The position numbers were made by a program, and so were the translations under genes. Positions 26,388-34,977 of a DNA stretch of 64,000 nt are shown in pieces (within the stretch, counting starts at the first letter, position 1; every line of letters starts with the position of its first letter). The notes beneath the pieces were generated by a model. It saw nothing but the letters and a program-made list of their open reading frames with translations, ran no database searches and was not told where the DNA came from. Origin of the DNA: Clostridium sp. E02 (GTDB taxonomy: Bacteria > Bacillota > Clostridia > Lachnospirales > Lachnospiraceae); assembly GCF_003833015.1 (NCBI RefSeq), contig NZ_RJLQ01000002.1, forward strand, positions 1-64,000, read 5' to 3'.

Positions 26388-26428
26388 AACCGTTGTCCTT
26401 CGTACTGGAGGCACAACGGTTTTTTTGA
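26388..26428. promoter_or_regulatory. Hairpin upstream of the small membrane protein
   Basis: AACCGTTGT and ACAACGGTT are exact complements around a loop of about 17 bases, followed on the plus strand by seven T. It can be a plus-strand terminator for the debris region. On the minus strand it is a 5'-leader hairpin whose loop contains GCCTCC, complementary to the CGGAGGG ribosome binding site 20-30 bases later. Confidence 0.5.
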
Positions 26429-26580
26429 TTGTATATAGAAAAATTAGGCACAAGATTTTTATAAGTTGACAGATCTATTGTTTTATGTTTAAATAATAAT
26501 ACAAACAAAATAATGACTAATTAATATAAATAAAAATAATTGGAACTTATACGTTAATCAGCAACAAGAAAGGGGATTTT

Positions 26581-27060
26581 TTGAAAAAAGCAATACGTTT
26601 ATCCATAATAGTTATTTTACTGGTCTTATCTGCGAGTTCATTCTATATTAATTCAACATCAAGTGATCACTATGAACTAATTCCGATCCAAAGCATACAG
26701 GAACTTTCTGATATCGTACAAAGTTCGAATTCTGCTTATATCTATTTTGGACGTCCAACCTGTCCTGACTGTTCTGATTTTATCCCTATTCTTGAAAAAG
26801 AACTACAATTAGCGAAAACTAATGTTTATTACTTTAATACGGATAGGTTTAATAAAGAACCTGAATATGAAAATGTTATAAAAACCTTTCAAATTATATG
26901 GATTCCAGCACTTTATGAAACAGAAAGCGGTAATATAACGAATTCTTTTGATTTAAAATTTGAACAAAATTCCGATGAAGAATCCAGAATTGAATGTGAA
27001 TCATATCTTAAAAATTTTTTTCTTAAGCAGGAGGGCATTGCGCTATGTATAATAAAATAA
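26581..27060 (+). CDS. Membrane-anchored thioredoxin-like protein (CPDC)
   Basis: 159 residues. An N-terminal membrane anchor or signal (residues 4-24) precedes a thioredoxin fold on the outside of the cell: YIYFGRPTCPDCSDFIPIL with Cys61 and Cys64, and a cis-proline-like IWIPALYE. It resembles the bacteriocin-accessory group of thioredoxin-like proteins. The start is TTG at 26581 with AAGGGGA upstream. It overlaps the next gene by 16 bases, and with it precedes a cysteine-rich secreted phospholipase, so disulfide formation in that enzyme is the likely job (inference). Confidence 0.75.
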   Translation: MKKAIRLSIIVILLVLSASSFYINSTSSDHYELIPIQSIQELSDIVQSSNSAYIYFGRPTCPDCSDFIPILEKELQLAKTNVYYFNTDRFNKEPEYENVIKTFQIIWIPALYETESGNITNSFDLKFEQNSDEESRIECESYLKNFFLKQEGIALCIIK

Positions 27061-27698
27061 TTAGGAGTAAAAAAACACTTGTTATTCTCAAGTTTGTTTC
27101 AGTGCTATCGTTCATTTTAGGCATTTTATCCTGGGTTCCTAATATTGTTTATCATAAACCAATGGGGTTTTGGATCTATTCGATTCCTCTTGGAATCATT
27201 GGAATCATATGCTCTATAATCACAAAAAAATATTTATTGCTTGTGCTCAATGTATTAGTAGCCTTTAGCTTTTTTATTTTTATGATGATCGGATATACAA
27301 GCAATGCTATTTCAAAGCATTTTTATCCTCAAAAGAAAAATATGTTTATAAATCAAATCGTTACAGCCCCTGAAGGAACCATCCCTTTAAATGAGGGGGA
27401 AATATATGAGAAATTATCAAAAGAAACAACAGATACTCAAATCATTTACTTTGGTCGCACAAACTGTACTTACTGCGATGAATTTAATACATCACTCAAT
27501 GAGGCACTGGAATTAAAAGATCAAAAATATAGCATTTATTATTATAATACAGAAGAAATGCCTTTTGAAGAAGCATCGGAGGTTCTTGAACAGTTAGATA
27601 TAGACAGAGTTCCTTATTTAGTAAAAATTGAGAAAGGGATCGTTGTTGCCACGCAAACGGTAGCTGATAAAACTCAAATAATAAACTTTTTAAATTAA
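27045..27698 (+). CDS. Polytopic membrane protein with external thioredoxin domain (CTYC)
   Basis: 217 residues. Three membrane helices (about 11-32, 42-60 and 63-86) are followed by an extracytoplasmic thioredoxin-like domain with YFGRTNCTYCDEF (Cys141, Cys144) and a cis-proline segment RVPYLVKIE. The domain is clearly related to that of the preceding gene, so the two are diverged paralogues with different membrane parts. This could be an electron-transfer pair analogous to oxidase and partner. AGGAGGGC precedes the ATG. The phospholipase gene follows after 15 bases. Confidence 0.75.
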   Translation: MYNKIIRSKKTLVILKFVSVLSFILGILSWVPNIVYHKPMGFWIYSIPLGIIGIICSIITKKYLLLVLNVLVAFSFFIFMMIGYTSNAISKHFYPQKKNMFINQIVTAPEGTIPLNEGEIYEKLSKETTDTQIIYFGRTNCTYCDEFNTSLNEALELKDQKYSIYYYNTEEMPFEEASEVLEQLDIDRVPYLVKIEKGIVVATQTVADKTQIINFLN

Positions 27699-27713
27699 AA
27701 TGGAGGTGTGTGT

Positions 27714-28235
27714 ATGAAAAAGCTTTTATCCCTATTACTTGTATTAACTCTTATGTTCAGTATGTCTATCACTGCATTGGCTTCTTCTGATCATGAGCTA
27801 GATGAGATTTTAACACAATTGGATCCATATGTTGTTACAACAGAAAAGGGTACTGTTTATTTTAACACGCAAAAAGCAAGAGAAGACAATACCAGTGAAT
27901 ATATCATGGAGATTGGACGAACACTCAATCAGTTTAGTGCTGATATGCAGAAAAATTCCGGCGAAGCAGTAAAAACATATAAAATTAGTCTCCCCATTTG
28001 GGGAAATTGGTGTGGACCTGGACACAGCGGACCGGAAGCACCGATTGATACACTGGATGCACAATGCAAGAAGCATGATCTTTGCTATGGTCGGGAAGGA
28101 TATTTCGCATGCTCCTGTGATATTGCACTGATTAAAAACATTGCTAAAAACTTTAAAAAAATGGGAACCAAAGAAAAAATTGTGGCTGCAGCTGTTACCG
28201 CCTATTTCACAGCCGCACCATGTAATCCCTTTTAG
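27714..28235 (+). CDS. Secreted phospholipase A2-like protein
   Basis: 173 residues. The signal peptide is residues 1-24 (cleavage after ALA). The PLA2 landmarks are the calcium loop GNWCGPGHSG (Cys100) and the catalytic CKKHDLCYG (Cys118, His121, Asp122, Cys124), followed by FACSCD (Cys133, Cys135) and a final Cys170. The spacing matches small bacterial and fungal secreted PLA2, which release fatty acids from phospholipids using calcium. The six cysteines should form disulfides. The two genes just upstream encode surface thioredoxin-like proteins. An ATG at 27714 with GGAGG seven bases before is used rather than the GTG at 27708. Possible roles are attack on other cells or lipid use. Confidence 0.8.
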   Translation: MKKLLSLLLVLTLMFSMSITALASSDHELDEILTQLDPYVVTTEKGTVYFNTQKAREDNTSEYIMEIGRTLNQFSADMQKNSGEAVKTYKISLPIWGNWCGPGHSGPEAPIDTLDAQCKKHDLCYGREGYFACSCDIALIKNIAKNFKKMGTKEKIVAAAVTAYFTAAPCNPF

Positions 28236-28258
28236 TTCATTGATTAAGTCGTGGCAAC

Positions 28259-28314
28259 ATCCTTTCTGGGAATGAATTCATTTCATCATTCAGTTTCAGA
28301 AAGGATCTTTTTTT
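28259..28314 (+). terminator. Terminator of the phospholipase operon
   Basis: ATCCTTTCTG (28259-28268) pairs with CAGAAAGGAT (28297-28306), followed by eight pyrimidines, mostly T. Confidence 0.8.
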
Positions 28315-28462
28315 ATGACATTCAATCCCTGTTTGCATAATAAGGTCGATCATATGGATTAAAAGTGCAATAAATACAAAACTGAAATAAAAGTTGGTGA
28401 ATGAGATCGAGTATGCTAGAATGACTTTATAGATAGCAGCACCTTCAAGATAGGGGAGTTTA

Positions 28463-29242
28463 ATGAATGGGAATATAAAAGATTATTTAAACAATTTAAT
28501 GGTGTCTATTCCTGGTGGCATAGAGTATTTAAGAGAATATCGGGATGATCAAAAATGGGTTAGTTCAAATTCCAAAATGAGCATACCAGGACGAAAAGGT
28601 AATTTGATGGAAACCGAAAGAAAAATTGAAATCAAGCCTTTTTTTCTTGCTAAATATCCTGTAACAAAAAGTTTATATGAAATCGTAACCCAAAAAGCAG
28701 GGATTAGTTTAGAGTCGGATTCTACGCCAGCAGTGAATGTAACCTGGTACGAAACTATTACATTCTGCAACCTGCTTTCGAAGGAAAGTGGATTAAAGGA
28801 ATGTTATACGATTAATAAAAATAGCAGTAATATATTATGTGATTGGAATGCCGATGGATATAGACTGCCAACAGATGCAGAGTGGCAGTATGCGTGTAAA
28901 GCCCAATCGATCGGATATAGATATGGAGAAATTAAAGATATTGCCTGGTATTGCGATAATTCGGAAGACAAGATTCATGAAGTGGGAGAAAAAGAACCGA
29001 ATAAATGGGGCTTGTATGACATGATAGGAAACTCGTGGGAATGGTGCTGGGATTTGTATGATGAGGAAACATATGGAGCATATCGTATTTTTCGCGGTGG
29101 GAGTTGGGCAGAATCGGCAAGAGGATGCGGGGCAACATGTCGTCGTCGTGGTCACCCTTCATTTGGCATAGATGACTTAGGATTTCGCTTGGCTCAATCA
29201 TCCTATGCAGACAACACTAGATCAATGGATCCGGAAGCTTGA
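28463..29242 (+). CDS. SUMF1/FGE-sulfatase-fold protein
   Basis: 259 residues, single domain of the formylglycine-generating-enzyme fold: FFLAKYPVTKSLYE, PAVNVTWYETITFCNLLS, DGYRLPTDAEWQYACKA, WGLYDMIGNSWEWCWD, RIFRGGSWAESARGC and DLGFRLA. True formylglycine-generating enzymes carry an active-site Cys pair in the RGGSW region. Here the cysteines (GCGATC) are spaced differently, so the protein is more likely a binding or non-canonical member. No sulfatase gene is nearby. TAGGGGAG precedes the ATG. Confidence 0.82.
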   Translation: MNGNIKDYLNNLMVSIPGGIEYLREYRDDQKWVSSNSKMSIPGRKGNLMETERKIEIKPFFLAKYPVTKSLYEIVTQKAGISLESDSTPAVNVTWYETITFCNLLSKESGLKECYTINKNSSNILCDWNADGYRLPTDAEWQYACKAQSIGYRYGEIKDIAWYCDNSEDKIHEVGEKEPNKWGLYDMIGNSWEWCWDLYDEETYGAYRIFRGGSWAESARGCGATCRRRGHPSFGIDDLGFRLAQSSYADNTRSMDPEA

Positions 29243-29249
29243 AAGAAGT

Positions 29250-29290
29250 GAAATGGGAGACCAGGAATTATATTCTTGATCTCCCATTTC
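29250..29290. terminator. Hairpin after the SUMF1-fold gene
   Basis: GAAATGGGAGA (29250-29260) pairs exactly with TCTCCCATTTC (29280-29290). The following T-run is weak, so terminator strength is uncertain. Confidence 0.5.
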
Positions 29291-29327
29291 GATTATAAAT
29301 TGACGACTGGGCTAGGATTCATGATAG

Positions 29328-29697
29328 CTAATTATCAAATATTGGTTCAATATATCCTTTGATGAATTCTAACCGATCCTTAACATTCGGTATAAAAAAA
29401 GATGCGATAGAAATAACCATTTTATTTTTCGTATTGATATAAATCACATTTCCACCGTCTCCCATAGCTGCAAAACTGTCCTCGGATTCGAATCATTAAA
29501 TCTGCCTTCTGTTTATCTAACATTACCTTGCGTTCTGGAATGGAAGATTTCCCCTTTAGACAAAGACTGATATAGAGCTTCATATCTTGTATACTCATAC
29601 CACATTTTTTTAGGCAAGATAAATTGGTTAGCCAGGCAATATCCCTATCATCGAAGATTCTATAGTTGCTGAGAATATGATTAAGAATAAAGTCCAA
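29328..29697 (-). pseudogene. Chimeric debris: MerR regulator piece joined to a serine-hydrolase tail
   Basis: On the minus strand, 29697 down to about 29480 encodes the middle of a MerR-type regulator (FDDRDIAWLTNLSCLKKCGMS, LYISLCLKGKSSIPER), without its DNA-binding start. In the adjoining frame, 29478 to 29328 encodes DSFAAMGDGGNVIYINTKN, ISIASFFIP and LEFIKGYIEPIF, ending in a stop. That is the C-terminal end of a class C beta-lactamase-like serine hydrolase. The junction lies near 29480. Neither part is functional. Confidence 0.65.
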
Positions 29698-29699
29698 AT

Positions 29700-30024
29700 T
29701 GAATCATGGGCTCCATTTGGTGAAGGCAGAAACAATATGTTTACGAACTCTTTCATGCTCCATATCGGAAAAAAGTATTAGAAGTCAGTGGCTCAAGTAG
29801 TTTTAAGATGGCTGATTTAAAGAGGAGTTGTAGCCTTAGCTAAATCAACACATATGGAAAGAATGCAGGAAAACTTTGATATCTTTGACTTTGAATTATC
29901 ACATAAGGATATGGAAACCATTAAAACATTAGATGCTGGAAACAGCTTATTCTTTTCTCATCAGGAAGCAAGTACGGTTGATTACTTTATTGAACTTATT
30001 AACAAAACAAAAACGTGTTCCTAA
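29700..30024 (+). pseudogene. Aldo/keto reductase C-terminal remnant with two in-frame stops
   Basis: The plus-strand frame reads ESWAPFGEGRNNMF, then KKY-stop-KSVAQVVLRWLI-stop-RGVVALAKSTHMERMQEN, FDFELSHKDMETIKTLDAG, and ends after IELINKTKTCS. This is the end of an aldo/keto reductase with a TAG and a TAA inside; the N-terminal barrel and catalytic tetrad are missing. It starts exactly where the minus-strand MerR fragment begins, which marks a rearrangement point. Confidence 0.75.
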
Positions 30025-30042
30025 AATGGAGTTATAATAAAA

Positions 30043-30084
30043 AAAGCAGATATAGCAGTGGACTCCAACTGTTATATCTGCTTT
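30043..30084. terminator. Bidirectional terminator upstream of the GH43 stop
   Basis: AAAGCAGATATA (30043-30054) pairs with TATATCTGCTTT (30073-30084); A-run on the left and T on the right, so it can end the minus-strand arabinanase transcript. Confidence 0.75.
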
Positions 30085-30096
30085 CAATCTTGCGAA

Positions 30097-31059
30097 TTAA
30101 TAGGTTGGCCACCCGTTACTGAAATACAGGTCGTTGATCAATAAGGTTGGATTTCCATTCTTATCAGCATCATATGCATGACGTGTAATGATATAATTAT
30201 TTCCATGCTTATAGACATCTTGACCGCCTGGACCCTTCCATCTTATATTGCCGGAATCTAAGATGGTGCCGCCTCCACTCGTCATGCTTGTCCCGTTCTG
30301 ATCCACATATGGTCCAGTCATGCTTTTCGACCGGCCATAGATGATCTTATAAGTACTGTTTACACCTTGGCAGCATACACCGATGGATGCAAAGAGATAA
30401 TAATATCCGTCCTTGTAAATTATAGAGCCAGCCTCTATACCTCCTGATTTATTAGCAATGGAATAAATGGTACCACTTGGCTTCATTGTAGACTTATTCA
30501 GTTTTACAATATGCAAACCGTCAAACCAAGAGCCAAAAACAAGCCAAGGATTCCCGCTGGTGTCAATTACCAGATTAGGATCAAGAGCATTGTATGAATT
30601 GGTCCCGTTTTTTGAGGAGAGAATCATTCCGTCATCCCTCCAGTCACCAGATAAAATACTGGAGCAGGAAGTTAGCCCAATGGCCGAATTATTCTTTCCA
30701 AATTCTGATACACAGTAGAATAGGTAATAACGTCCATTATAATACTCAATATCCGGAGCCCAAACATCATTTGATCCCATATTAGGAGCATAGGACCGCC
30801 ACCAAGATAGTTCGGATTGGAATATCTGCACTCCGTTTTGCCAATTACTTCCATCTGAAGAGTATTTCATTGCCAATCCCTTGCCGGTATAAGGTGACCA
30901 CCAGAGATTCCCCTCTTTTATTAGTGTAGGGTCGTGTGTACCAACGTCTCCGGTAAGATTCCAAAAGGCAGCCTGAACTGGCACCGTGCTTATCAGAGTA
31001 ACAAGCACGATTATTGAAATTAATCGCAATAAAAACTTACTTCTTACTATTGATCCCAT
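30097..31059 (-). CDS. Secreted GH43 endo-1,5-alpha-L-arabinanase
   Basis: 320 residues with a signal peptide (about 1-30, ending VQA). It is a five-bladed beta-propeller of GH43. The three family acids are in the expected positions: GTHDPTLI (Asp43, base), LDPNLVID (Asp160) and GGIEAGSII (Glu209, acid). SSDGSNWQ, VWAPDIEYYNGRYYLFY and WKGPGGQDVYKHGN are typical of arabinan endo-hydrolases. It cuts internal alpha-1,5 links of arabinan side chains of pectin. It belongs to the pectin-related genes from 30 to 45 kb and probably reports to the ROK repressor. Confidence 0.9.
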   Translation of the reverse strand: MGSIVRSKFLLRLISIIVLVTLISTVPVQAAFWNLTGDVGTHDPTLIKEGNLWWSPYTGKGLAMKYSSDGSNWQNGVQIFQSELSWWRSYAPNMGSNDVWAPDIEYYNGRYYLFYCVSEFGKNNSAIGLTSCSSILSGDWRDDGMILSSKNGTNSYNALDPNLVIDTSGNPWLVFGSWFDGLHIVKLNKSTMKPSGTIYSIANKSGGIEAGSIIYKDGYYYLFASIGVCCQGVNSTYKIIYGRSKSMTGPYVDQNGTSMTSGGGTILDSGNIRWKGPGGQDVYKHGNNYIITRHAYDADKNGNPTLLINDLYFSNGWPTY

Positions 31060-31190
31060 ATTTACATACCTCCTTCATTATAATTATATCATATTATTAT
31101 TAAAAAAATACTTAATATAATTTAAATAATATATTAATATAAATATAATTGAGTTAGAAATTTATTAAATGAACGGAATGTAGTAAGTTT

Positions 31191-32324
31191 TCAGTTTAGA
31201 CTTTTAAACTGTTCCAAAAAACCCTGGATATAAGGTAATACAGCTCCAACAGGAACGGTGTGTTCCAGATATTTACTTTGGAACAGAAACGGTTCCTTAT
31301 CAGGGAAGGCAGATTTTTCATTGCACAGTGCCTGTAAGGTATTGATGTCCTCCTCAGTCAGATAGGAAGAAATCTGACCACCGATAACGATATCACAATC
31401 CAGTAATGTATGCAGGCTATTAATGGCAGAAGAAAGCATTTCTATAAACTCTTCCCATCGGTGAAGTTCATCTTTGGAGTGATTTCGCAGAGCCTGAAAG
31501 AAGGCTTCCTGATTTTCATCTTCGTTTAAAAGGGCATCTATAGAACAATAAGTTTCCATGCAACCTGTTTTGCCGCAATAGCATTTACGGCCATTTGGTA
31601 TCAGCTGAATATGTTCTGCTGCGCCGCAATGGCCGTTTTTACCCATAACAATCTGTCCATTCATAATCAGCGCACTGCCAAGATGCTTTCCAATAGAAAG
31701 ATAAATTGCATGATTCATGGTATTTCCAAACCATAGTTCGGTTCCGGCAGCACATTTTGCGTCATGGAGAAATGAACATGGAAAATTCAGATGCTGAGAA
31801 AAAGCTTTAATATTCAGACCAGTATAGCCTAAGGTTTTTCCATAAATAATTTCCGTCCCATCCGTACTGGTCAGCCCCTGTACGGCGAACCCAATTCCTA
31901 ATATTTTCTCGGTGTTATAGCCGTGTTCTAAGATAAAATCTTTTACCAGATAGGCAGTTTCTTTGTAATAAAGATCGTTATTATCATAATTTAGAGAATG
32001 CTCGGTCCAATGACAGATCGTTCCTTTTAAATCCAGACTAAGTATCTGGATTTTTTTCTTTTGTATCTCAACTCCGATGCCAATTCTTGCCGTGGGACAG
32101 ATGGTATAAGCAACCGCCTTTCTTCCCACTTGCGATTTAAAAAGTCCCTCTTTCATGATTAAGCCATCTTCTTCAAGTGAAACCAGATTCTGCGTTACCG
32201 TAGGCAGACTTAAATGGAGCTGGCTGGCAAGTTCCTGCTTTGATAATTTCCCTTTTTCATATAAGAGCTGGTAGATGAGAGAGGTATTGTTTTTCTTAAT
32301 ATCAGATAAAGTAATGTTGTTCAT
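31191..32324 (-). CDS. ROK-family transcriptional repressor (NagC/XylR type)
   Basis: 377 residues. An N-terminal MarR-like helix-turn-helix (SKQELASQLHLSLPTVTQNLVSLEEDG) is followed by a ROK sugar-kinase-like domain with the zinc motif GRKCYCGKTGCMETYCS. The glycine-rich nucleotide-binding loop is weak, so it is a sensor rather than a kinase. The protein start follows GGGGGAATC. It lies between the arabinanase and the divergent SDR-kinase-symporter operon and is the obvious local regulator for pentose or oligosaccharide signals. Confidence 0.9.
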   Translation of the reverse strand: MNNITLSDIKKNNTSLIYQLLYEKGKLSKQELASQLHLSLPTVTQNLVSLEEDGLIMKEGLFKSQVGRKAVAYTICPTARIGIGVEIQKKKIQILSLDLKGTICHWTEHSLNYDNNDLYYKETAYLVKDFILEHGYNTEKILGIGFAVQGLTSTDGTEIIYGKTLGYTGLNIKAFSQHLNFPCSFLHDAKCAAGTELWFGNTMNHAIYLSIGKHLGSALIMNGQIVMGKNGHCGAAEHIQLIPNGRKCYCGKTGCMETYCSIDALLNEDENQEAFFQALRNHSKDELHRWEEFIEMLSSAINSLHTLLDCDIVIGGQISSYLTEEDINTLQALCNEKSAFPDKEPFLFQSKYLEHTVPVGAVLPYIQGFLEQFKSLN

Positions 32325-32470
32325 GATTCCCCCACTCTTTTTTTACGACATTATATTTAAATGCAATTTATAAATCTATTTTATTAAATATAGAATATCA
32401 TAAATTGATAAAAAAAACATTTGGTAAATTCATACAAAAAAAGTTGAAATAGTTTGTTGGAATATACAGA

Positions 32471-32499
32471 TTGACGAATGAATTGGGAAGGTTTAATAT
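32471..32499 (+). promoter_or_regulatory. Promoter of the SDR-kinase-symporter operon
   Basis: TTGACG (32471-32476), 17 bases, TAATAT (32494-32499), about 75 bases before the SDR start. Confidence 0.55.
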
Positions 32500-32575
32500 A
32501 TAAAATATATTTATAAAATGATTTTACAAAATAAGTTATCAAAATGAGATATTAAAATGAAAGGAGAACAATCGG

Positions 32576-33352
32576 ATGGGCATTATTGAAAAAATGAGAT
32601 TGGATGGGAAAGCAGCGTTTGTAACAGGAGGAGCAAGGGGAATCGGAAAACAGATTGCAATTGCTTTGGCAGAGGCAGGAAGTAATGTGGCAATTGCAGA
32701 TGTAGATATTGAAGAAGCAAAAAAGACTGCAGCACAAATAGCGGGGCAAAACGGAGTAAAAACTATCGCAATTAAAACGGATGTTACAAAGCCGGAGGAA
32801 GTGAATGCGATGATGGAAGAAATCACTGATACCTTTGGAAAACTGGATGCAGCTTTCTGCAATGCAGGAATTTGTATGAATATTCCTTGTGAAGAGATGA
32901 CATACGACCAATGGAAAAAAGTAATTGATATTAATTTAAGCGGAGTATTTCTTACGGCACAGGCAGCTGCGAAGCAGATGTTAAAACAAGGTTATGGTTC
33001 CATTATTAATACGGCCTCCATGTCGGCACATATAGTCAATGTTCCCCAGCCACAGTGCTCTTACAATGCATCCAAAGCGGGGGTTATCCAATTGACGAAA
33101 TCCATGGCCATTGAATTTGCAAAACGGGGCATAAGGGTGAACTGTATCAGCCCTGGATATATCGGAACAGAATTGACCTTAAATTCTAAAAGCTTAAAAC
33201 CACTCATTGAGAAGTGGAATGAAATGGCGCCAATGGGACGCATGGGAAAACCTGAGGAATTACAGTCAATTGCCGTTTATTTAGCAGGAGATACCAGCAG
33301 CTTTACCACTGGCTCTGATTTTATTGTAGATGGAGCATTTACCTGTTTTTAA
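32576..33352 (+). CDS. SDR-family polyol/sugar dehydrogenase
   Basis: 258 residues, classical short-chain dehydrogenase. The dinucleotide loop is TGGARGIG (17-24), NAG at 96-98, and the catalytic set Ser148, Tyr163, Lys167 (YNASK). The C-terminal PMGRMGKPEELQ and GSDFIVDGA are family features. Next to a FGGY kinase, a keto-sugar/polyol conversion such as xylulose or ribulose with the matching polyol is likely, but the substrate is inference. AAAGGAG precedes the ATG. Confidence 0.9.
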   Translation: MGIIEKMRLDGKAAFVTGGARGIGKQIAIALAEAGSNVAIADVDIEEAKKTAAQIAGQNGVKTIAIKTDVTKPEEVNAMMEEITDTFGKLDAAFCNAGICMNIPCEEMTYDQWKKVIDINLSGVFLTAQAAAKQMLKQGYGSIINTASMSAHIVNVPQPQCSYNASKAGVIQLTKSMAIEFAKRGIRVNCISPGYIGTELTLNSKSLKPLIEKWNEMAPMGRMGKPEELQSIAVYLAGDTSSFTTGSDFIVDGAFTCF

Positions 33353-33435
33353 GAAATAGATAAAAAACACCCGGAACAAGCAGTTGTTTCACAGAAGTTG
33401 AAACAGCTGCACCATCTGGTAGAAAAGGAGAGAAT

Positions 33436-34961
33436 ATGAACTATTTACTTGGAACAGATATCGGAACATCCGGAACAAAAACCATATTAATGAATACAAA
33501 GGGAGATCTTATTACAAAGCATCTTGTGGAATATGATGTTTTGACACCAAAGCCTTTATGGGCAGAGCAATGGCCCCAGGTTTGGTCTGATGCAGCACTT
33601 TTATCCATCCGGGAGACTGTAAAAAAATCGGGGGTAAAAAAAGAAGATATTAAGGGGATTGCCATCAGCGGTCTTTACGGAGGCTCTGGGATTCCTCTGG
33701 ATAAGGATAAGAAACCGGTGAGACCTTGTCTGATTTGGATGGATCGAAGAGCTCAGGAAGAAACAGAGTGGGTAAAAAGAAAATTGGAGAAGAGAAACTG
33801 TTTAAGATTACCCAGAATGGAGCGGATCCCTATTATGGCTATACCAAAATACTGTGGATAAAAAATCATGAACCGGAAAACTGGGAGAAGACAGCTTTAT
33901 TTCTGCCTCCAAATGATTATGTCATCTATAAACTTACAGGAGAGATTGCAATTGATTACTCTTCAGCAGGGAATATTGGTGGGATTTTTGATATGAATGA
34001 GAGAAAATGGTCCGAAGAACTGATGGATCATATGGGGATTCCAAAGGAACGGATGCCTCAAAAAATCGTAGAATCCACAGATATAGTGGGAGGATTGACA
34101 GATGAAATGGCTGAAAAATTAGGACTTATGCCCAATATGCCAGTAATCGCAGGCGGAATTGACTGCGGAGCCGCTAATATTGGTTTGGGTATTTTAGAAC
34201 CTGGAGTCTATGCGGCAGCCATTGGAACCTCCATGTGTGCTGCTTTGATTTCGGATAAACCAGTAAAAGGACGGGGATTGATCGTTTGGCCTTACCTTTA
34301 CAATGCGAGGAAGCTTTCCTATTGTTTTGCCGGAGGTAATACGGCCGGTGCGATTGTAAAATGGTTCCGTAATACCATTGCGGACAGTGAGTATGAAAAG
34401 GAATTAGCAGGCGGTACAAATGCCTATGACATTTTAAACCAACAGGCAGCCAAGATACCGGCAGGAAGTGAAGGTCTGGTAGTCTTGCCGTATTTCATGG
34501 GAGAGCGCAGCCCAGTATGGGATTCTGATGCGAAAGGTACGATTCTGGGACTGTCCCTTACCCATACGAAAGGACATTTGTATCGGGCATTCTTAGAAGC
34601 AGTGGCTTATTCGTTAAGAGATGCCATGGAAGCATCCGGCAAAGAGTTAGGGGAGTATATTCTGATTGCAGGAGGCGTGACAAAATCAGCGGTATGGAAA
34701 CAGATTTTTGCTGATGTAACCGGTTATCCGGTGGTGTGTCCAATTCATGATACAGAGGCGAATATGGGAGACGTTATTCTGGCAGGAATCGGAACCGGTA
34801 CACTTACTTATGAAGATGTAAAAAAATGGCAGGTACTGGATGAAAAGATTATGCCGGATGCCAAAAATCATGAGACATATAATCAGTACTTTAACATTTA
34901 CAAATCAATGTATGAGAATCTGAAGAAGAATATGAAACAGCTCTCAGATATAAAAGCTTAG
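33436..34961 (+). pseudogene. FGGY carbohydrate kinase (xylulokinase type), single-base frameshift
   Basis: The frame opened at 33436 (GTDIGTSGTKTILMN, LWAEQWPQVW, PCLIWMDRRAQEETEW) runs to about 33780. The rest of the kinase then continues in the -1 frame from about 33774 (GEEKLFKITQNGADPYYGY) to 34961, with the second FGGY domain and its ILIAGGVTKSAVWKQI motif. The switch falls in an A-rich run (GTAAAAAGAAAATTGG), consistent with one missing A. Everything else looks intact. The family phosphorylates xylulose or related ketoses. It may be a recent pseudogene, a sequencing error, or rescued by slippage. Confidence 0.8.
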
Positions 34962-34977
34962 GGGAAAGGGCGTTGTT

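Noticed and set aside
26388-26428. Known riboswitch class upstream of the small membrane protein
   Set aside because: The sequence does not match the fluoride, ZTP, preQ1 or guanidine consensus as I know them; it is kept only as an unnamed hairpin.
33774-33786. Programmed -1 frameshift in the FGGY kinase
   Set aside because: The run is not a canonical X-XXY-YYZ heptamer in the upstream frame, and no downstream stem-loop stands out; a one-base deletion is simpler.
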